A stretch of 64,000 nucleotides of DNA from Thermoplasmatales archaeon (GCA_014874365.1 JACWAH010000026.1:62001-126000); one strand, 5' to 3'; counted from the first letter of the stretch, positions 42,073 to 51,929 are shown. Notes: generated from the letters alone by a model not told the origin. Translations and numbers: made by a program.

Positions 42073-43380
42073 TCACCTCACTATCCTGCCGTACCCATAC
42101 TCCAGCATCAATCTGGGAAAGAGATGTGATTCCTGAACTACATGGCATTGCACCCCAAGAACGCGTATCATGGCTGCCTGTGCCTTCAGTTCAGCCTCCC
42201 TTTGCACTAGCCCGGAAAAAAGGATTTTTCTATAAGACGGATCCAATCCATCGACATCCATAAACTCGGATGGGCTTACCAAGAAAATGGTGATCTGTTT
42301 CCCTTTCTGTATCAGTGAAACTTTAGGTAAGCTGAACTTCTTCTCTCCAGAAAGTGGCGTGATCAGGATGACAAGGGAACTCTTCTTAACCATGGTACGG
42401 ATAGTTTCGAGAGCCTTCGGCAAATCAAACTCGCCGGATGGCCTCAATTCTGAAACCTCCTTCTCCAGCATATTTATTGAGACTTGCGATCTTGTTGGTT
42501 TTATATTAACGTTGATGTCCGAAGATAGGAGGATGTATCCTACACCGTCATGATTCCTCAGTATTGAGTACCCCGCGTTTATTGAGTTTACTATAAACCT
42601 GTCATACATTCTTTTTGCGTTATGCCCAAAATTAGTCGAAAGGCTGTAATCAATCACGAAATAAACGTCAATCTGGCGCTCTTCTTCCATCTGTTTTATA
42701 TAAATATCTTCCCCGTTTACAAGGCCATATCTTGACCACGAAACATATCTCATGTCGTCCATGTCAGCATAAGGGCGGATTCCATAGAAATTGTAACCCT
42801 GTCCAACTGTCCTAGAGCGGTGAATACCTTCAGTGAACCTGATATTACTTAACCTGTCGGCCCTGGCCCCGTAGATTTCGCCAATAGAAGGAGAAACGTG
42901 CATTTCTGTTGCCCTTTCAGCAATGTAGTTAAGAACGCAGAGTCTGAACGGGTCTTCAGCATACATGTTTACCGGCCCGACGAAGTACTTTCCAACTGCC
43001 TGCGGGGAGATTTCGTAGCTGATTTTCCTAGTTTCTCCTGGCTTCAGGACTACATATCCCTTGAAACTTCCCCTGGCATTGAATACATCCGAAAGACTGT
43101 CGAAATAGTTGAATGCAACACTACTCCGGCCATTGTTAAGCATTGTTAGGTTGATTTCCACCCACTGGTTCTTTCTACAGTAGGCGTCTTTCATTGTTCT
43201 GGTAATTGTTACCGCTCGCATCTTCTTCCCCTGACCGGAATGGAAAGCAACAATGTCTGACCATAAAGTCATTAAAAGGGCAAGAGAAAAAATAATTAGA
43301 TAGGTAAATCCAACAAAAATTCCTTCGTAGACACCTGCTAAGAAAGCGGCTATTATGCCGTATGTAAATTTTTTTATCAT
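42073..43380 (-). CDS. DUF58 protein (vWA-like, MoxR partner)
   Basis: DUF58 proteins accompany MoxR ATPases and carry a von Willebrand A-like domain that recognises client proteins. Two N-terminal spans (residues 5-40) anchor it to the membrane. The signature GIRPYADMDDMRYVSWSRYG and the following EDIYIKQMEEERQIDVYFVIDYSLS (a MIDAS-like DxS) are clear. The C-terminal half is the vWA fold with LVILITPLSG. The 435-residue length is typical. It overlaps the MoxR gene by 4 bases (ATGA). It is inferred to recruit or release substrates of the ATPase at the membrane. Confidence 0.92.
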   Translation of the reverse strand: MIKKFTYGIIAAFLAGVYEGIFVGFTYLIIFSLALLMTLWSDIVAFHSGQGKKMRAVTITRTMKDAYCRKNQWVEINLTMLNNGRSSVAFNYFDSLSDVFNARGSFKGYVVLKPGETRKISYEISPQAVGKYFVGPVNMYAEDPFRLCVLNYIAERATEMHVSPSIGEIYGARADRLSNIRFTEGIHRSRTVGQGYNFYGIRPYADMDDMRYVSWSRYGLVNGEDIYIKQMEEERQIDVYFVIDYSLSTNFGHNAKRMYDRFIVNSINAGYSILRNHDGVGYILLSSDINVNIKPTRSQVSINMLEKEVSELRPSGEFDLPKALETIRTMVKKSSLVILITPLSGEKKFSLPKVSLIQKGKQITIFLVSPSEFMDVDGLDPSYRKILFSGLVQREAELKAQAAMIRVLGVQCHVVQESHLFPRLMLEYGYGRIVR

Positions 43381-44360
43381 TCAGGGACCTTAACGGATGC
43401 GACAAATCTGTCGATCAGTTTACCCACAAAGTTCTGCATATCGGAACCTGCCTCCATTACAGCCTCGGAGTTCAGTATAAGCCTGTGATTCAGGAGTTCG
43501 TGCGCAATTAATTTTATGTCTTCAGGAATTACATATCTCCTGCCATTAAGCAGCGCATTCGCCTTGGCAGCCCTCTGAAATTTTCCAGTCGTCCTTGGGC
43601 TGGCCCCGAGATAGATTTTTTCATTTTTTCTTGTAGCCCGGCAAATATCGACTATGTATTCTTTGATCTTGTCTGAAACGTAAATCTGGTCTCTTAGCGC
43701 GCGCAATCTCATAATTTGTTCTGCGTCCATTTTAAGGGTGCCTTTTAACTGGGAAAGCATTTTCTTCTCTTCGAGAATCATTAACTCATCATTCCTGTCC
43801 GGATAAGTCAGGAAATATCTGAAGAGAAACCTATCCATCAGGGCTTCTGCAAGTGGGAATGTTCCTTCCTGTTCTATCGGGTTTTGGGTTGCTATGACCA
43901 GGAATGGCTGTGGAAGTTTTTCTGTGATGCCTCCCTGAGATACCTGCTTTTCTTCCATACTTTCCAGCAAAGCGGATTGCACCTTTGGCGGTGTCCTGTT
44001 AAGTTCATCCGCCAGGACAATATTTGCAAATATTGGTCCCTTTCTAAATTCCATCTTGCGGGATTCAAGGTTAAAAGCCATGCTACCCGTTATGTCCGAC
44101 GGCAGCATATCCGGAGTGAACTGGATCCTCTTGAATGGGAGGTTCAGGAAAGATGCAAATTCGGAAGCCAGCATTGTCTTTGCGAGGCCTGGCACCCCTT
44201 CGAGCAGAATATGGTTTTCAGAAATAAGTGAGATCAGCATGAATCTTATAATGCGTTCAGACCCAATTACGCTGTTTCCAATGGCCTTTTCAATGGCAAC
44301 TATTGTATTCCTGATCTGGAGGAGATCCTCTTTTTCTATTTCCAGCGCTTCCTCACTCAT
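43377..44360 (-). CDS. MoxR-family AAA+ ATPase
   Basis: MoxR ATPases are chaperones that insert cofactors or assemble complexes. Walker A is LLEGVPGLAKTML, Walker B NIVLADELNRTPPKVQSALLE, and sensor 1 is LVIATQNPIEQEGTFPL, followed by the C-terminal lid with GASPRTTGKFQRAAKANALL. The frame is open to a TTG at 44372, but ATG 44360 (MSEEALEIEKED) gives the usual N-terminus and overlaps the previous gene by eight bases. It stands directly before its DUF58 partner. Confidence 0.95.
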   Translation of the reverse strand: MSEEALEIEKEDLLQIRNTIVAIEKAIGNSVIGSERIIRFMLISLISENHILLEGVPGLAKTMLASEFASFLNLPFKRIQFTPDMLPSDITGSMAFNLESRKMEFRKGPIFANIVLADELNRTPPKVQSALLESMEEKQVSQGGITEKLPQPFLVIATQNPIEQEGTFPLAEALMDRFLFRYFLTYPDRNDELMILEEKKMLSQLKGTLKMDAEQIMRLRALRDQIYVSDKIKEYIVDICRATRKNEKIYLGASPRTTGKFQRAAKANALLNGRRYVIPEDIKLIAHELLNHRLILNSEAVMEAGSDMQNFVGKLIDRFVASVKVPE

Positions 44361-44838
44361 TCCTGGTTTCAACCTCCACCACTCTCATCTTTGTCTTTCT
44401 GATTTCTTCATAGATCGCAAGTATTTCTGAAAATAATTTCTTCTTTTCGGTATCCCCCTTTCTTGTCCTATATCTCTGCGACCCTCTGATTTTCCTCAAT
44501 ACACTGAAATATTTTTTCTTGGTTACTTCATAAGCTCTTTGCAGATCTTTCAATTTTTGGATCTCCACATCTACTTCGTTCAAAAAATACTGATCATCCA
44601 TCGCGTTCACTCTCGATATATACATATTAAAACTGTTGACGGGAACAAGGAATTTTTCCCTTTTCTGCTCGAAACTCGGTGGTGAGGTAAGCGTTGATTT
44701 CTTCGAGTAATGTTTCATAGCCATTGAAATTATAACAAGTACGGCAACTGGAAACAGGAACTTTGCATCATTTAGCGGGTTATCCAGTACAACTGAAAAT
44801 AGCTGGTTGTACGTTGGTATTCCCGACTCCTGTATCAT
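44353..44838 (-). CDS. single-span protein of the MoxR operon, unknown
   Basis: The 161-residue protein has one membrane segment (about residues 22-42, NDAKFLFPVAVLVIISMAMK). Its C-terminal region is largely helical and highly charged (VDVEIQKLKDLQRAYEVTKKKYFSVLRKIRG), probably a cytoplasmic coiled coil. ATG overlaps the stop of the 169-residue gene (ATGA). No family is recognised. It may link the MoxR/DUF58 pair to the membrane, by position only. Confidence 0.68.
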   Translation of the reverse strand: MIQESGIPTYNQLFSVVLDNPLNDAKFLFPVAVLVIISMAMKHYSKKSTLTSPPSFEQKREKFLVPVNSFNMYISRVNAMDDQYFLNEVDVEIQKLKDLQRAYEVTKKKYFSVLRKIRGSQRYRTRKGDTEKKKLFSEILAIYEEIRKTKMRVVEVETRNE

Positions 44839-45344
44839 GCCTCTTCCTCAAAATATAACTTCACGATGTTCATAAAACTGTAGAATTCTGAGACTCTCTC
44901 CATAATTTTATCGGGATTCTCTATGGGAATTACTGAGAATGTAGAGGGTTCAAAATAATCCAGGTAAAAATAAGTCAGCTTTCTCAAAGCGTTATACTGA
45001 TTGATCTTTCCTTCATTGATCGGTGGGGGCGCAGCAACTGCATCCACCAGGTAATAATTGTCAGTATATGCAGATTCATCGAGAACAATTCCAAAATCTT
45101 TGTATCCTTCAATGATAAACTGCCTGTTCGTGACTCCAGCTGGTATTTTAGTCCTGAAAAACCTCGCGTAATCATTTCTCATTGCTTTAAACATTACTGT
45201 TATTGCCCGCCTGTAATTCTGAGTCAGAAGTATCCTGCTTGCCTCGATTATCGGCGGTATATCCTCAACTCTTTTCACCTCAACTACTGTATCAGTTCCT
45301 CGTTTAGTCCCCCCATAAAGCAGTTTGGAAAGAAAACCTGGCAT
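44835..45344 (-). CDS. soluble protein of the MoxR operon, DUF4129-like position, unknown
   Basis: The 169 residues lack a membrane span. The central part (EASRILLTQNYRRAITVMFKAMRNDYARFF) is helical and resembles the C-terminal DUF4129 helices that commonly accompany MoxR/DUF58 operons, although I cannot confirm homology. A very strong ribosome site GGTGGTGATC lies before the ATG and overlaps the end of the surface-protein gene. It is coupled to the next gene through ATGA. Confidence 0.65.
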   Translation of the reverse strand: MPGFLSKLLYGGTKRGTDTVVEVKRVEDIPPIIEASRILLTQNYRRAITVMFKAMRNDYARFFRTKIPAGVTNRQFIIEGYKDFGIVLDESAYTDNYYLVDAVAAPPPINEGKINQYNALRKLTYFYLDYFEPSTFSVIPIENPDKIMERVSEFYSFMNIVKLYFEEEA

Positions 45345-45345
45345 T

Positions 45346-48198
45346 TCAGATCACCACCTTAACGTTACTGACGACATAAAATGTAGTTATATTAAGCGCT
45401 TGCACATCTGATATTCCAAGACCGTTGCGGATGAGGAGCGACAACGATTCACTACTGGAAATCTGCATAGGTTTACTGAGATTGATTATTGTAGCCGAGT
45501 ATCCGTTTAAGGTTGTTGGACCAAAGGACCCAACTGCAATATGTATACCATTAATGTAGAGGTCAAAACTGGAGATATCAGCATTAAATATCAGGCTATA
45601 GAAAAATCCAGTTCCAAAATTGACTGTATAGGTTGCGTTTGCTGTCTTGTTGGTATTATCGAAAACTAGTGTTTTGAGTCCGAAGAGCAACGAGGAACTG
45701 GATATATTCAGGTAGACAGACCTATTCAAGGAGTTAGAGGAAAGAGAGAACGTGGTCGTGTTAACGACGACCTTTGAACCGTTATAGTAAATCCAGTCTG
45801 TTAATGTATAGGCGCCTGTGCTGCCATTTTCCGTCCAGTAATGAATTCCCGGCGAAACAAGATCACTTCCCTGCAACGATCCAGTGCTTGAAATATTGAA
45901 CCCCCATTCGAAGGTGGAATTGCCAAAAACCAGAATTTGTTTTGGTACAATAGCTACGTAAACCTGTTTCCCGTTTCCATTAATTGTGAAGGTGAAATTA
46001 CTCATTTCGTACCCTGGATTGGAATAGCTGAAATTATAGATGCCGTTTGGAAGGGAGTAGGAATAATTTGTCGAATTAGACATAAATGAAATGGTGAAGT
46101 TGATTGGAACTGCAGAATTAGTAAGATTAAGGGTCTGTACTGGAACAGGGGAATTTGACACGCTGTTTCTCAGGAACAAGCTTACGGAAAATACCTGTCT
46201 CTCAGCAAGGTTAATGGTCAGGGTGGAGTTTGAAGTAACGGACAGATTCCTGACTCCAACACCCTGATATCTCTGACTCTCCGCCAGGATGGAAAATTTG
46301 CCAGAGAACCCCAGGTGTAGATAATAAAGACCACTGGAATCTGTTTGAACTGCCTTGAAATAATACAGACCATCCGTCCCGATGTAGAGGCCAAACCATT
46401 GGCTGGCTAGCGATGCACTATTGTACTGGAACTGAATTGAAAGATTCAGAGTATCGTAATTATAAGTCATGGAATCAGAACTGATGTTCCCCGCAAGTTG
46501 AGCGGGGGTAAGCCCCTGAATGCCTTCTGTATTAGAACTACTTATCTTGGAAAACCCGGTAGATGGGATCAACACAGGTACGATGTGAAAAGTGATAAAG
46601 TTATTAAGTTTCAATTCCGAAGCGCTAATGTAAGTATAGTTGCGCTCATATCCTGGACCAGAAGCCACCAGGGTGTAATTCCCTATGATCAAATATAGTG
46701 AAATGGTACCATTAGATGAGTAATAAGTACCTGAAACAGTCTCAGTTCCGTTAGATGGACCCCTGAAGTCTATAGTTGAATTCTGTACATTCCTGTTCAG
46801 GAGTGAATTCTGAATGCTTCCATTCAACTGGATAATCGAACCGGATCGAGCGAATAGGTCCACGTTGTATACTGTTACTGGACTGTTTATGGTTATATTC
46901 GCTGTCTTCAGCGGATAAGTTAGATATGTGCTGATCAGGAATTTATACACTCCCTGGTACCCCAGTCCGAGGGCGTACCATCCGGTTGAATTTGTTTTAA
47001 CGGTTTTACCAAAGAACGAGCCGTTAACGGACAGGTAGAAGGATATGTTGACCTCGCTGAGGTATACAACCCTGTTACCAGTTGCAGTTGTACTGACCCT
47101 TCCTTCGAGCAAATAATTCCCACTCCTGGAATAATTGACAGTAGAAGAGTTGTTTCCCAGCCAGTTTTGCAAAGAAGTACCATTTACAGTATAGTTGGTT
47201 CCATTGAGGGAATTGTTGTTCCCGCCAAATGGATTTGCAATATGCAGGGTAACATTAAAGTTAGTAATGTTTCCGATTATATTTAGAAATGTGTAATTTG
47301 TTGCATAGCCGGGATGGTAAAAGGAGAGTACATTGACTCCTCGAGTCACGGTAATGTTGTAAGCACCGGTGTTCGTTGAATAGGTTGATTTGGTGTTTGC
47401 ACTGTCAAATACATGAGTGTTTGATATTGGCACCTTTGACGTATCAAATACATGACCGGAAACAGAGAAGTTGTTGACTAATGGTGATACTACAAACACC
47501 AGACCCGTTAGATCGTTCCCTTTGACAACCAAGAATCTTGGAGCCGGGGTCGGATTATATCCTGGGTAACCTATCGTTATGGCATAGGTATCATTGTACA
47601 TTATCAGTGAGAAGGCACCTCCCGTAGAAGTCACTGTTTCTGCATCGTAAAAGAAGCCAACTGCATGAAAAATGGCACCAGACAATGCTTGCCCACTGGA
47701 AGAATCAATAACTCCATGAACTTTGTAATTCGTAGCAACAGAGAAAGACAGGTTTGCCCAAACAACCAGTGGTGTCAGGGTAAGGGTCTTGTACACTGTC
47801 TTGTAATTGGGAATCTTGAAGGCGAAAGTTCCTGTTCCCGCGTAAAGGGCGTCAAACGCAAAAAACCCGGTTTTATTCGTGATCGTCTTGGCAGTTGCAG
47901 GGTATATTGTAATGGCAATCATCTGCCCTTCGATTAGATTCCCTGTGACAGAAGAGGACGCATATCCTTCAATTGTGACGTTTGCTTTTTCTGTGGGCGC
48001 AAAATTAGAAAGATTAGTGGTATTAGCCCCAAAATATCCAAGCGGAGGTATTTGGGGTGTAGTTCCTCCAAAGAAATCCTGATTAATTACCTGTACTGTA
48101 GCATTAGGGTCGTAAGGGTAGACTACGGGAAATTGGGTAAGCAGGATTACCAGTAAAACGATAGCTACAGCAATAGCCACGACGGGCTTTTTCTCCAT
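45346..48198 (-). CDS. giant carboxypeptidase-regulatory-domain surface protein
   Basis: The 950-residue protein begins with a basic-hydrophobic signal or anchor (VVAIAVAIVLLVILLTQFPVVY, 6-27). The rest is extracytoplasmic: tandem beta-sandwich repeats of CarboxypepD_reg type, visible as NVTIEGYASSSVTGNLIEGQ, YKVHGVIDSSSGQALSGAIF, FSVSGHVFDTSKVPISNTH, and YLLEGRVSTTATGNRVVYLS, each followed by TGxYxL-like strands. It is rich in Asn, Ser and Thr, with many glycosylation sequons. There is no C-terminal anchor. It heads the seven-gene operon, so it may be the client of the MoxR/DUF58 machinery, or the sensor of the outer surface. Confidence 0.8.
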   Translation of the reverse strand: MEKKPVVAIAVAIVLLVILLTQFPVVYPYDPNATVQVINQDFFGGTTPQIPPLGYFGANTTNLSNFAPTEKANVTIEGYASSSVTGNLIEGQMIAITIYPATAKTITNKTGFFAFDALYAGTGTFAFKIPNYKTVYKTLTLTPLVVWANLSFSVATNYKVHGVIDSSSGQALSGAIFHAVGFFYDAETVTSTGGAFSLIMYNDTYAITIGYPGYNPTPAPRFLVVKGNDLTGLVFVVSPLVNNFSVSGHVFDTSKVPISNTHVFDSANTKSTYSTNTGAYNITVTRGVNVLSFYHPGYATNYTFLNIIGNITNFNVTLHIANPFGGNNNSLNGTNYTVNGTSLQNWLGNNSSTVNYSRSGNYLLEGRVSTTATGNRVVYLSEVNISFYLSVNGSFFGKTVKTNSTGWYALGLGYQGVYKFLISTYLTYPLKTANITINSPVTVYNVDLFARSGSIIQLNGSIQNSLLNRNVQNSTIDFRGPSNGTETVSGTYYSSNGTISLYLIIGNYTLVASGPGYERNYTYISASELKLNNFITFHIVPVLIPSTGFSKISSSNTEGIQGLTPAQLAGNISSDSMTYNYDTLNLSIQFQYNSASLASQWFGLYIGTDGLYYFKAVQTDSSGLYYLHLGFSGKFSILAESQRYQGVGVRNLSVTSNSTLTINLAERQVFSVSLFLRNSVSNSPVPVQTLNLTNSAVPINFTISFMSNSTNYSYSLPNGIYNFSYSNPGYEMSNFTFTINGNGKQVYVAIVPKQILVFGNSTFEWGFNISSTGSLQGSDLVSPGIHYWTENGSTGAYTLTDWIYYNGSKVVVNTTTFSLSSNSLNRSVYLNISSSSLLFGLKTLVFDNTNKTANATYTVNFGTGFFYSLIFNADISSFDLYINGIHIAVGSFGPTTLNGYSATIINLSKPMQISSSESLSLLIRNGLGISDVQALNITTFYVVSNVKVVI

Positions 48199-48496
48199 TA
48201 GTTAAATAAGACTCAGCTTTATTTAACAGTTGTGAGATTATTTGCACAGTTGAATGAATATTAAAGCTGGACGCAAATCTTCTCTTTACCTCACTCCGGG
48301 ATGATATCCTGCATCATGTAGCTTCCCTTGTCTAATAACAGGATAAAAGTCATTCAACAAATTAGAAGTCATCTTCCCGTAACGTTGAATATTGTGCATG
48401 GTGAAAGCGAATAAATTCACTGCTGGTGGACGGGATTATTACTCATAGTAATACTGAAACACTTAATCTTTATCTGGAATAATAAATGAAGATTTA
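48199..48496. other. 298-base intergenic region between divergent genes
   Basis: This region must hold the promoters of the seven-gene minus-strand operon and of the MetE-like gene. T-rich TTAATCTTTATCTGG lies about 30 bases before ATG 48497. On the minus strand, TAAATAAAGCTGAG lies close to the surface-protein ATG. No palindrome or additional gene was recognised. Confidence 0.35.
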
Positions 48497-49654
48497 ATGT
48501 CAATTAAAACCACTATGACTGGCAGCTTCTTTAGAAGCGAGAAAATTTTGTCCTTGCTAAGAGATTCACCGACTGGCGAAATCGATTCTGAATTCCATGA
48601 AGACGTTTTAAAGGCTGAAAGAGAAGCTATCAGGGATCAGATGCACCCGATGGGTCAGAGCCCTGGACTGAATTGGGTAAGCAATGGTGAACAGAGAAAA
48701 AGCGGTTATACTACGTTTCTCCCCAATAGATTCACTGGTTTTTCTAAAACTGAAAGAGCTCTCCCTGAGCTGTCCGAAGAATTCTTCAGGGAACTCGCTG
48801 AGGCGAATCCAATTATAGTCGCTGCATTAAGGGAGAACTCACCACTGTCCTCTGCAAAGATAACGGACCGGCTCACGTATACTGGTTCCGAACTTGCAAA
48901 GAGCGAGGCGCTGGATGCAAGGGGCCTGGCAAAAAAAGAGGGAGCGGAGCGGATATTTGTGCCTTCACCTTCACCCGGAGTTATTACGATTTTTTATCCA
49001 AATCCCGGTATTTATAAAGATCACACAGATTTTCTATTTTCTCTCTCAAAAGAACTTAGGAAAGAATATACTTCAATACTTTCAGTTGATGGAGTGGACC
49101 TCCAGATTGACGCACCGGATCTTGCAATGTCCAAAAGCATAGGAGTAAAATGGGACAAAGATTTTTATGAAGCTGTTTCGGAACACGTGGATGCCATAAA
49201 CGAGGCAATTGCGGGTTTGCCTACAGAACGGATCAGGGTCCACTATTGTTACGGAAATTACTCTTCGTCTCACCTTTTGGATCCGCCATTTGAAAAGATT
49301 TTACCAGAATTGCTCAGGCTAAAGGTTGGAACCATCGTCGGCGAGTTTTCCAATGCCAGGCATGAAGGCGATTCTGTAATACTAAGAAGATATGTTAAAG
49401 AAAATGGTTGGCCTTCCCGTCTGAAATACGCTGCAGGAGTGATAGATGTCAAGAGTCCATTTGTTGAGACTCCTGAGACCGTTGCCGTAAGGCTGGAAAG
49501 GATTTCCGGGATAGATGATATTGGCCCAGGGCGAACCATTGGTGGGACGGATTGCGGTTTCGAAACCTTTGTCGGAATGGGAAATGTGCCAAAGAGCATT
49601 GGGCTAAACAAGTTGTCCTCGTTGGCGAAAGGGGCGAAACTTGTCGGTGAATAA
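48497..49654 (+). CDS. cobalamin-independent methionine synthase-like (MetE C-terminal type) methyltransferase
   Basis: The protein is a MetE-type TIM barrel with a complete zinc site: H249 and C251 in VHYCYGN, E283 in VGEFSN and C353 in GGTDCGFET. Only the catalytic half is present: 385 residues against about 750 in bacterial MetE, as in archaeal core MetE enzymes, which receive methyl groups from corrinoid proteins or other donors rather than from methyltetrahydropteroyl-glutamate. NGEQRKSGYTTFLPNRFTGF resembles the N-terminal substrate loop of that branch. No other methionine gene is adjacent. Confidence 0.82.
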   Translation: MSIKTTMTGSFFRSEKILSLLRDSPTGEIDSEFHEDVLKAEREAIRDQMHPMGQSPGLNWVSNGEQRKSGYTTFLPNRFTGFSKTERALPELSEEFFRELAEANPIIVAALRENSPLSSAKITDRLTYTGSELAKSEALDARGLAKKEGAERIFVPSPSPGVITIFYPNPGIYKDHTDFLFSLSKELRKEYTSILSVDGVDLQIDAPDLAMSKSIGVKWDKDFYEAVSEHVDAINEAIAGLPTERIRVHYCYGNYSSSHLLDPPFEKILPELLRLKVGTIVGEFSNARHEGDSVILRRYVKENGWPSRLKYAAGVIDVKSPFVETPETVAVRLERISGIDDIGPGRTIGGTDCGFETFVGMGNVPKSIGLNKLSSLAKGAKLVGE

Positions 49655-49656
49655 AT

Positions 49657-51222
49657 TCAATTTCTTACTTTGACTGCAACTCCCTTTGAAAGTGACAGCA
49701 TTGCGTCTCGGGGCATCTTTGCAACGCCAACCCCCCTCACTTCTCCAGAATGATGGATCACAACTTCGTCCTCCTGCCTTATTCCATCCGAGGTTCCTGT
49801 GATTCCCACTGCATAAATATTGGATGTGGGTTTAAAATCATCAATTTCAATGAGATTCTTTCCAGCTTCTGAAAAATAATGTGCTGCGTTCTTTGTTATT
49901 GTTAATTTTCCGCGATCAGGGACCACCACGAAATTGACTTTGTTATCTAGCAGTACTTGCTCCAGATTGTAACTCCTTATCACTTTTATGTCTTTAGAGA
50001 TATCAGGGAACCAGCTGCCAAATTGCAGCCTGAGTTTACTGACAATATTCCAGTGCGAAGACGGTACTGCTTTTTCCTTCAAATTACTGACTTCCATTCT
50101 CAACCTTTCCCTAAGAGTCGAAAGATCAGAATCATTACTGTGATTTCCCCAAATTATTTCGCTCTGTTCCAGCGTCTCAGAAATGAAATCATATTCTCTC
50201 GGAAGGAATGCTATGATACCGGAGTATTTTCCTTTCTTGATGTAAGAATCCAGCATGCTGTTGATCATTAGCTTCTCATCGGTGCTCCAGTCTCCGGTGA
50301 CTGGAACATCATAAAAAGAGGCGGGGTACATGTCTTCCAGTTCTCTTGGAACAATACCTAGAGGCGATGTAACAATAACTTCGTGTATATATTTCCTGAA
50401 TGGATAAATCGCCTCGATAATTCTCCTGTGTGATTTTGAGAAGGAGTATGGCTTTCTGGCAGAGCATGGGATCAGCAGCATCAGCTTATTGTTTTCTGGC
50501 TGTGAATACTCGCTTGATATGAAATTCCTGTATCTTACAATGTCCGGTCTGTTCAATGCCTGGCCATTATATGCGAAAATCTTGCCAGAGTAGGAAGGAT
50601 ACACGTCATTGCCCTGGGTATTCATTAATCGATCTGACATCCTCAGCAAAGCGATGGCTGTTGCAGAAAGCTGGCAGTTCTCTACAATGTTTCTTATCCC
50701 TAATGATTTTATGGATTCCCTCAGGACCCTTAAAGAGTTTTCAACAAAAACGCCGTTCTCCGTTTCCGTGTTTTCCTGCGACCTGGTAATTCCAAAAGGG
50801 CCGTAAACGATTCCATCTCTGGATTCCAGGCGAAGCTGGAAGTCGTCGAAAATAGATATTCCCAGATATACAAGTACAGGAATGAGGAACGGGTCGGATA
50901 TTCCAGGAAGATACAGGATTTTCCTATACTTATTAGAAGAATGAACTTTCATGAGGTAATTGAAGAATGCTCTTGGTCTCCTGATTAATTGAGTTCCGTC
51001 CGTCAATACTAAAATATTATCAGATTCCTCATATAGAGGCGTGGGGTTGTCTGCATGAAACTCTGTCCTTGGAAGTGTAGGGAATACTTCGCCAAGAATA
51101 TTGAGTTTACCAGACTCTTTTTTAATTTGCCCTTCCCTTGATCTCAACATGAGGGGATACTGATAACTGTCGTTGAGCGTTCCAGTTCTGGCCCAACCAA
51201 AGAAACCAATATCAAGTAACAC
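49657..51222 (-). CDS. arcS: archaeosine synthase (ArcS, TgtA2), preQ0-tRNA modifying enzyme
   Basis: ArcS converts preQ0 at position 15 of archaeal tRNA toward archaeosine. The family signature is LIPCSARKPYSFSKSHRR near residue 250, and a PUA RNA-binding domain occupies the C-terminus (HHSGEVRGVGVAKMPRDAMLSLSKGVAVKVR). The N-terminal 230 residues resemble a degenerate transglycosylase barrel, lacking the catalytic aspartates of TGT. The 521-residue length fits. The start is GTG. Whether it acts with a radical SAM partner or alone cannot be told here; no RaSEA or QueF-like gene is adjacent. Confidence 0.85.
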   Translation of the reverse strand: MLLDIGFFGWARTGTLNDSYQYPLMLRSREGQIKKESGKLNILGEVFPTLPRTEFHADNPTPLYEESDNILVLTDGTQLIRRPRAFFNYLMKVHSSNKYRKILYLPGISDPFLIPVLVYLGISIFDDFQLRLESRDGIVYGPFGITRSQENTETENGVFVENSLRVLRESIKSLGIRNIVENCQLSATAIALLRMSDRLMNTQGNDVYPSYSGKIFAYNGQALNRPDIVRYRNFISSEYSQPENNKLMLLIPCSARKPYSFSKSHRRIIEAIYPFRKYIHEVIVTSPLGIVPRELEDMYPASFYDVPVTGDWSTDEKLMINSMLDSYIKKGKYSGIIAFLPREYDFISETLEQSEIIWGNHSNDSDLSTLRERLRMEVSNLKEKAVPSSHWNIVSKLRLQFGSWFPDISKDIKVIRSYNLEQVLLDNKVNFVVVPDRGKLTITKNAAHYFSEAGKNLIEIDDFKPTSNIYAVGITGTSDGIRQEDEVVIHHSGEVRGVGVAKMPRDAMLSLSKGVAVKVRN

Positions 51223-51320
51223 GGATGGAAATTAGTGCCGGTTAAATAATGATACTGTCCTAGTAGATACTTAAGATTTAATACACGTTTATTCATCGTG
51301 ACAGGAATAACGGTGGTTCA

Positions 51321-51929
51321 TTGTTAAGCAAACAGCCTGGAAAGACACCAGACACATATGTTTTGCCCGGGGATGAAGTTGGGATATCTGAAGAATACGT
51401 ACCTGGTAGAAACGTGGCTGATGAGGAAGGAAAACTCTATTCACTTGCATTTGGAAGAATCCAGAAAGACGACAAGAGACTGATTCTCTCTGTCAAGACA
51501 GGAAAGGAGAAGCTCAGGCCAAGAACCGGAGATATTGTCTTTGGGCAGGTAATCCGGGATTCTAAAGGAGTACAGACAGTCAGGGTTGGAGGATATGCCG
51601 ATAAACAGGGAGACCTGCATGAGATTGATTTTACCGGCTTGATAAGAGAACCAAGAGGAAGAAGAGATGACAGGATTTTGCCAATTCTGGTGGGAGATTA
51701 CGTTCGGGCTAAGATTATAAGGGAGGGAGATGTCCCGGAACTTGGAATTTTATCTCCAAATCTTGGCGTGGTAATGGCACTCTGCTCCAACTGCAGGACT
51801 CCATTGATAAGGGACCCGCCAGGACTTAAGTGTCCTAATTGCGATTACAAGGAACAGAGAAAGATTGCAAGTGATTATGGTATCGTTTTATTGCCCCGCG
51901 AGGGAGGTGTAGAAGCTGGCAGCAGGTAG
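51321..51929 (+). CDS. csl4: exosome RNA-binding subunit Csl4
   Basis: Csl4 caps the archaeal RNA exosome. An N-terminal strand domain (YVLPGDEVGISEEYVPGRNV) is followed by an S1 domain (about 65-150) and the C-terminal zinc ribbon C155, C158, C171, C174. Length of 202 residues is usual. The initiation codon is TTG, set by GGTGG five bases upstream; no ATG fits. It begins a three-gene run with a coiled-coil microprotein and an Sm-like protein. Confidence 0.93.
   Translation: MLSKQPGKTPDTYVLPGDEVGISEEYVPGRNVADEEGKLYSLAFGRIQKDDKRLILSVKTGKEKLRPRTGDIVFGQVIRDSKGVQTVRVGGYADKQGDLHEIDFTGLIREPRGRRDDRILPILVGDYVRAKIIREGDVPELGILSPNLGVVMALCSNCRTPLIRDPPGLKCPNCDYKEQRKIASDYGIVLLPREGGVEAGSR
51903..51909 (+). 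promoter_or_regulatory. consensus Shine-Dalgarno site inside the 3' end of csl4
   Basis: GGAGGTG matches the anti-Shine-Dalgarno of archaeal 16S rRNA fully. It lies six bases before a CTG at 51916, in the frame of the small coiled-coil ORF. It is also coding sequence of csl4, so partly constrained by that. Confidence 0.45.
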
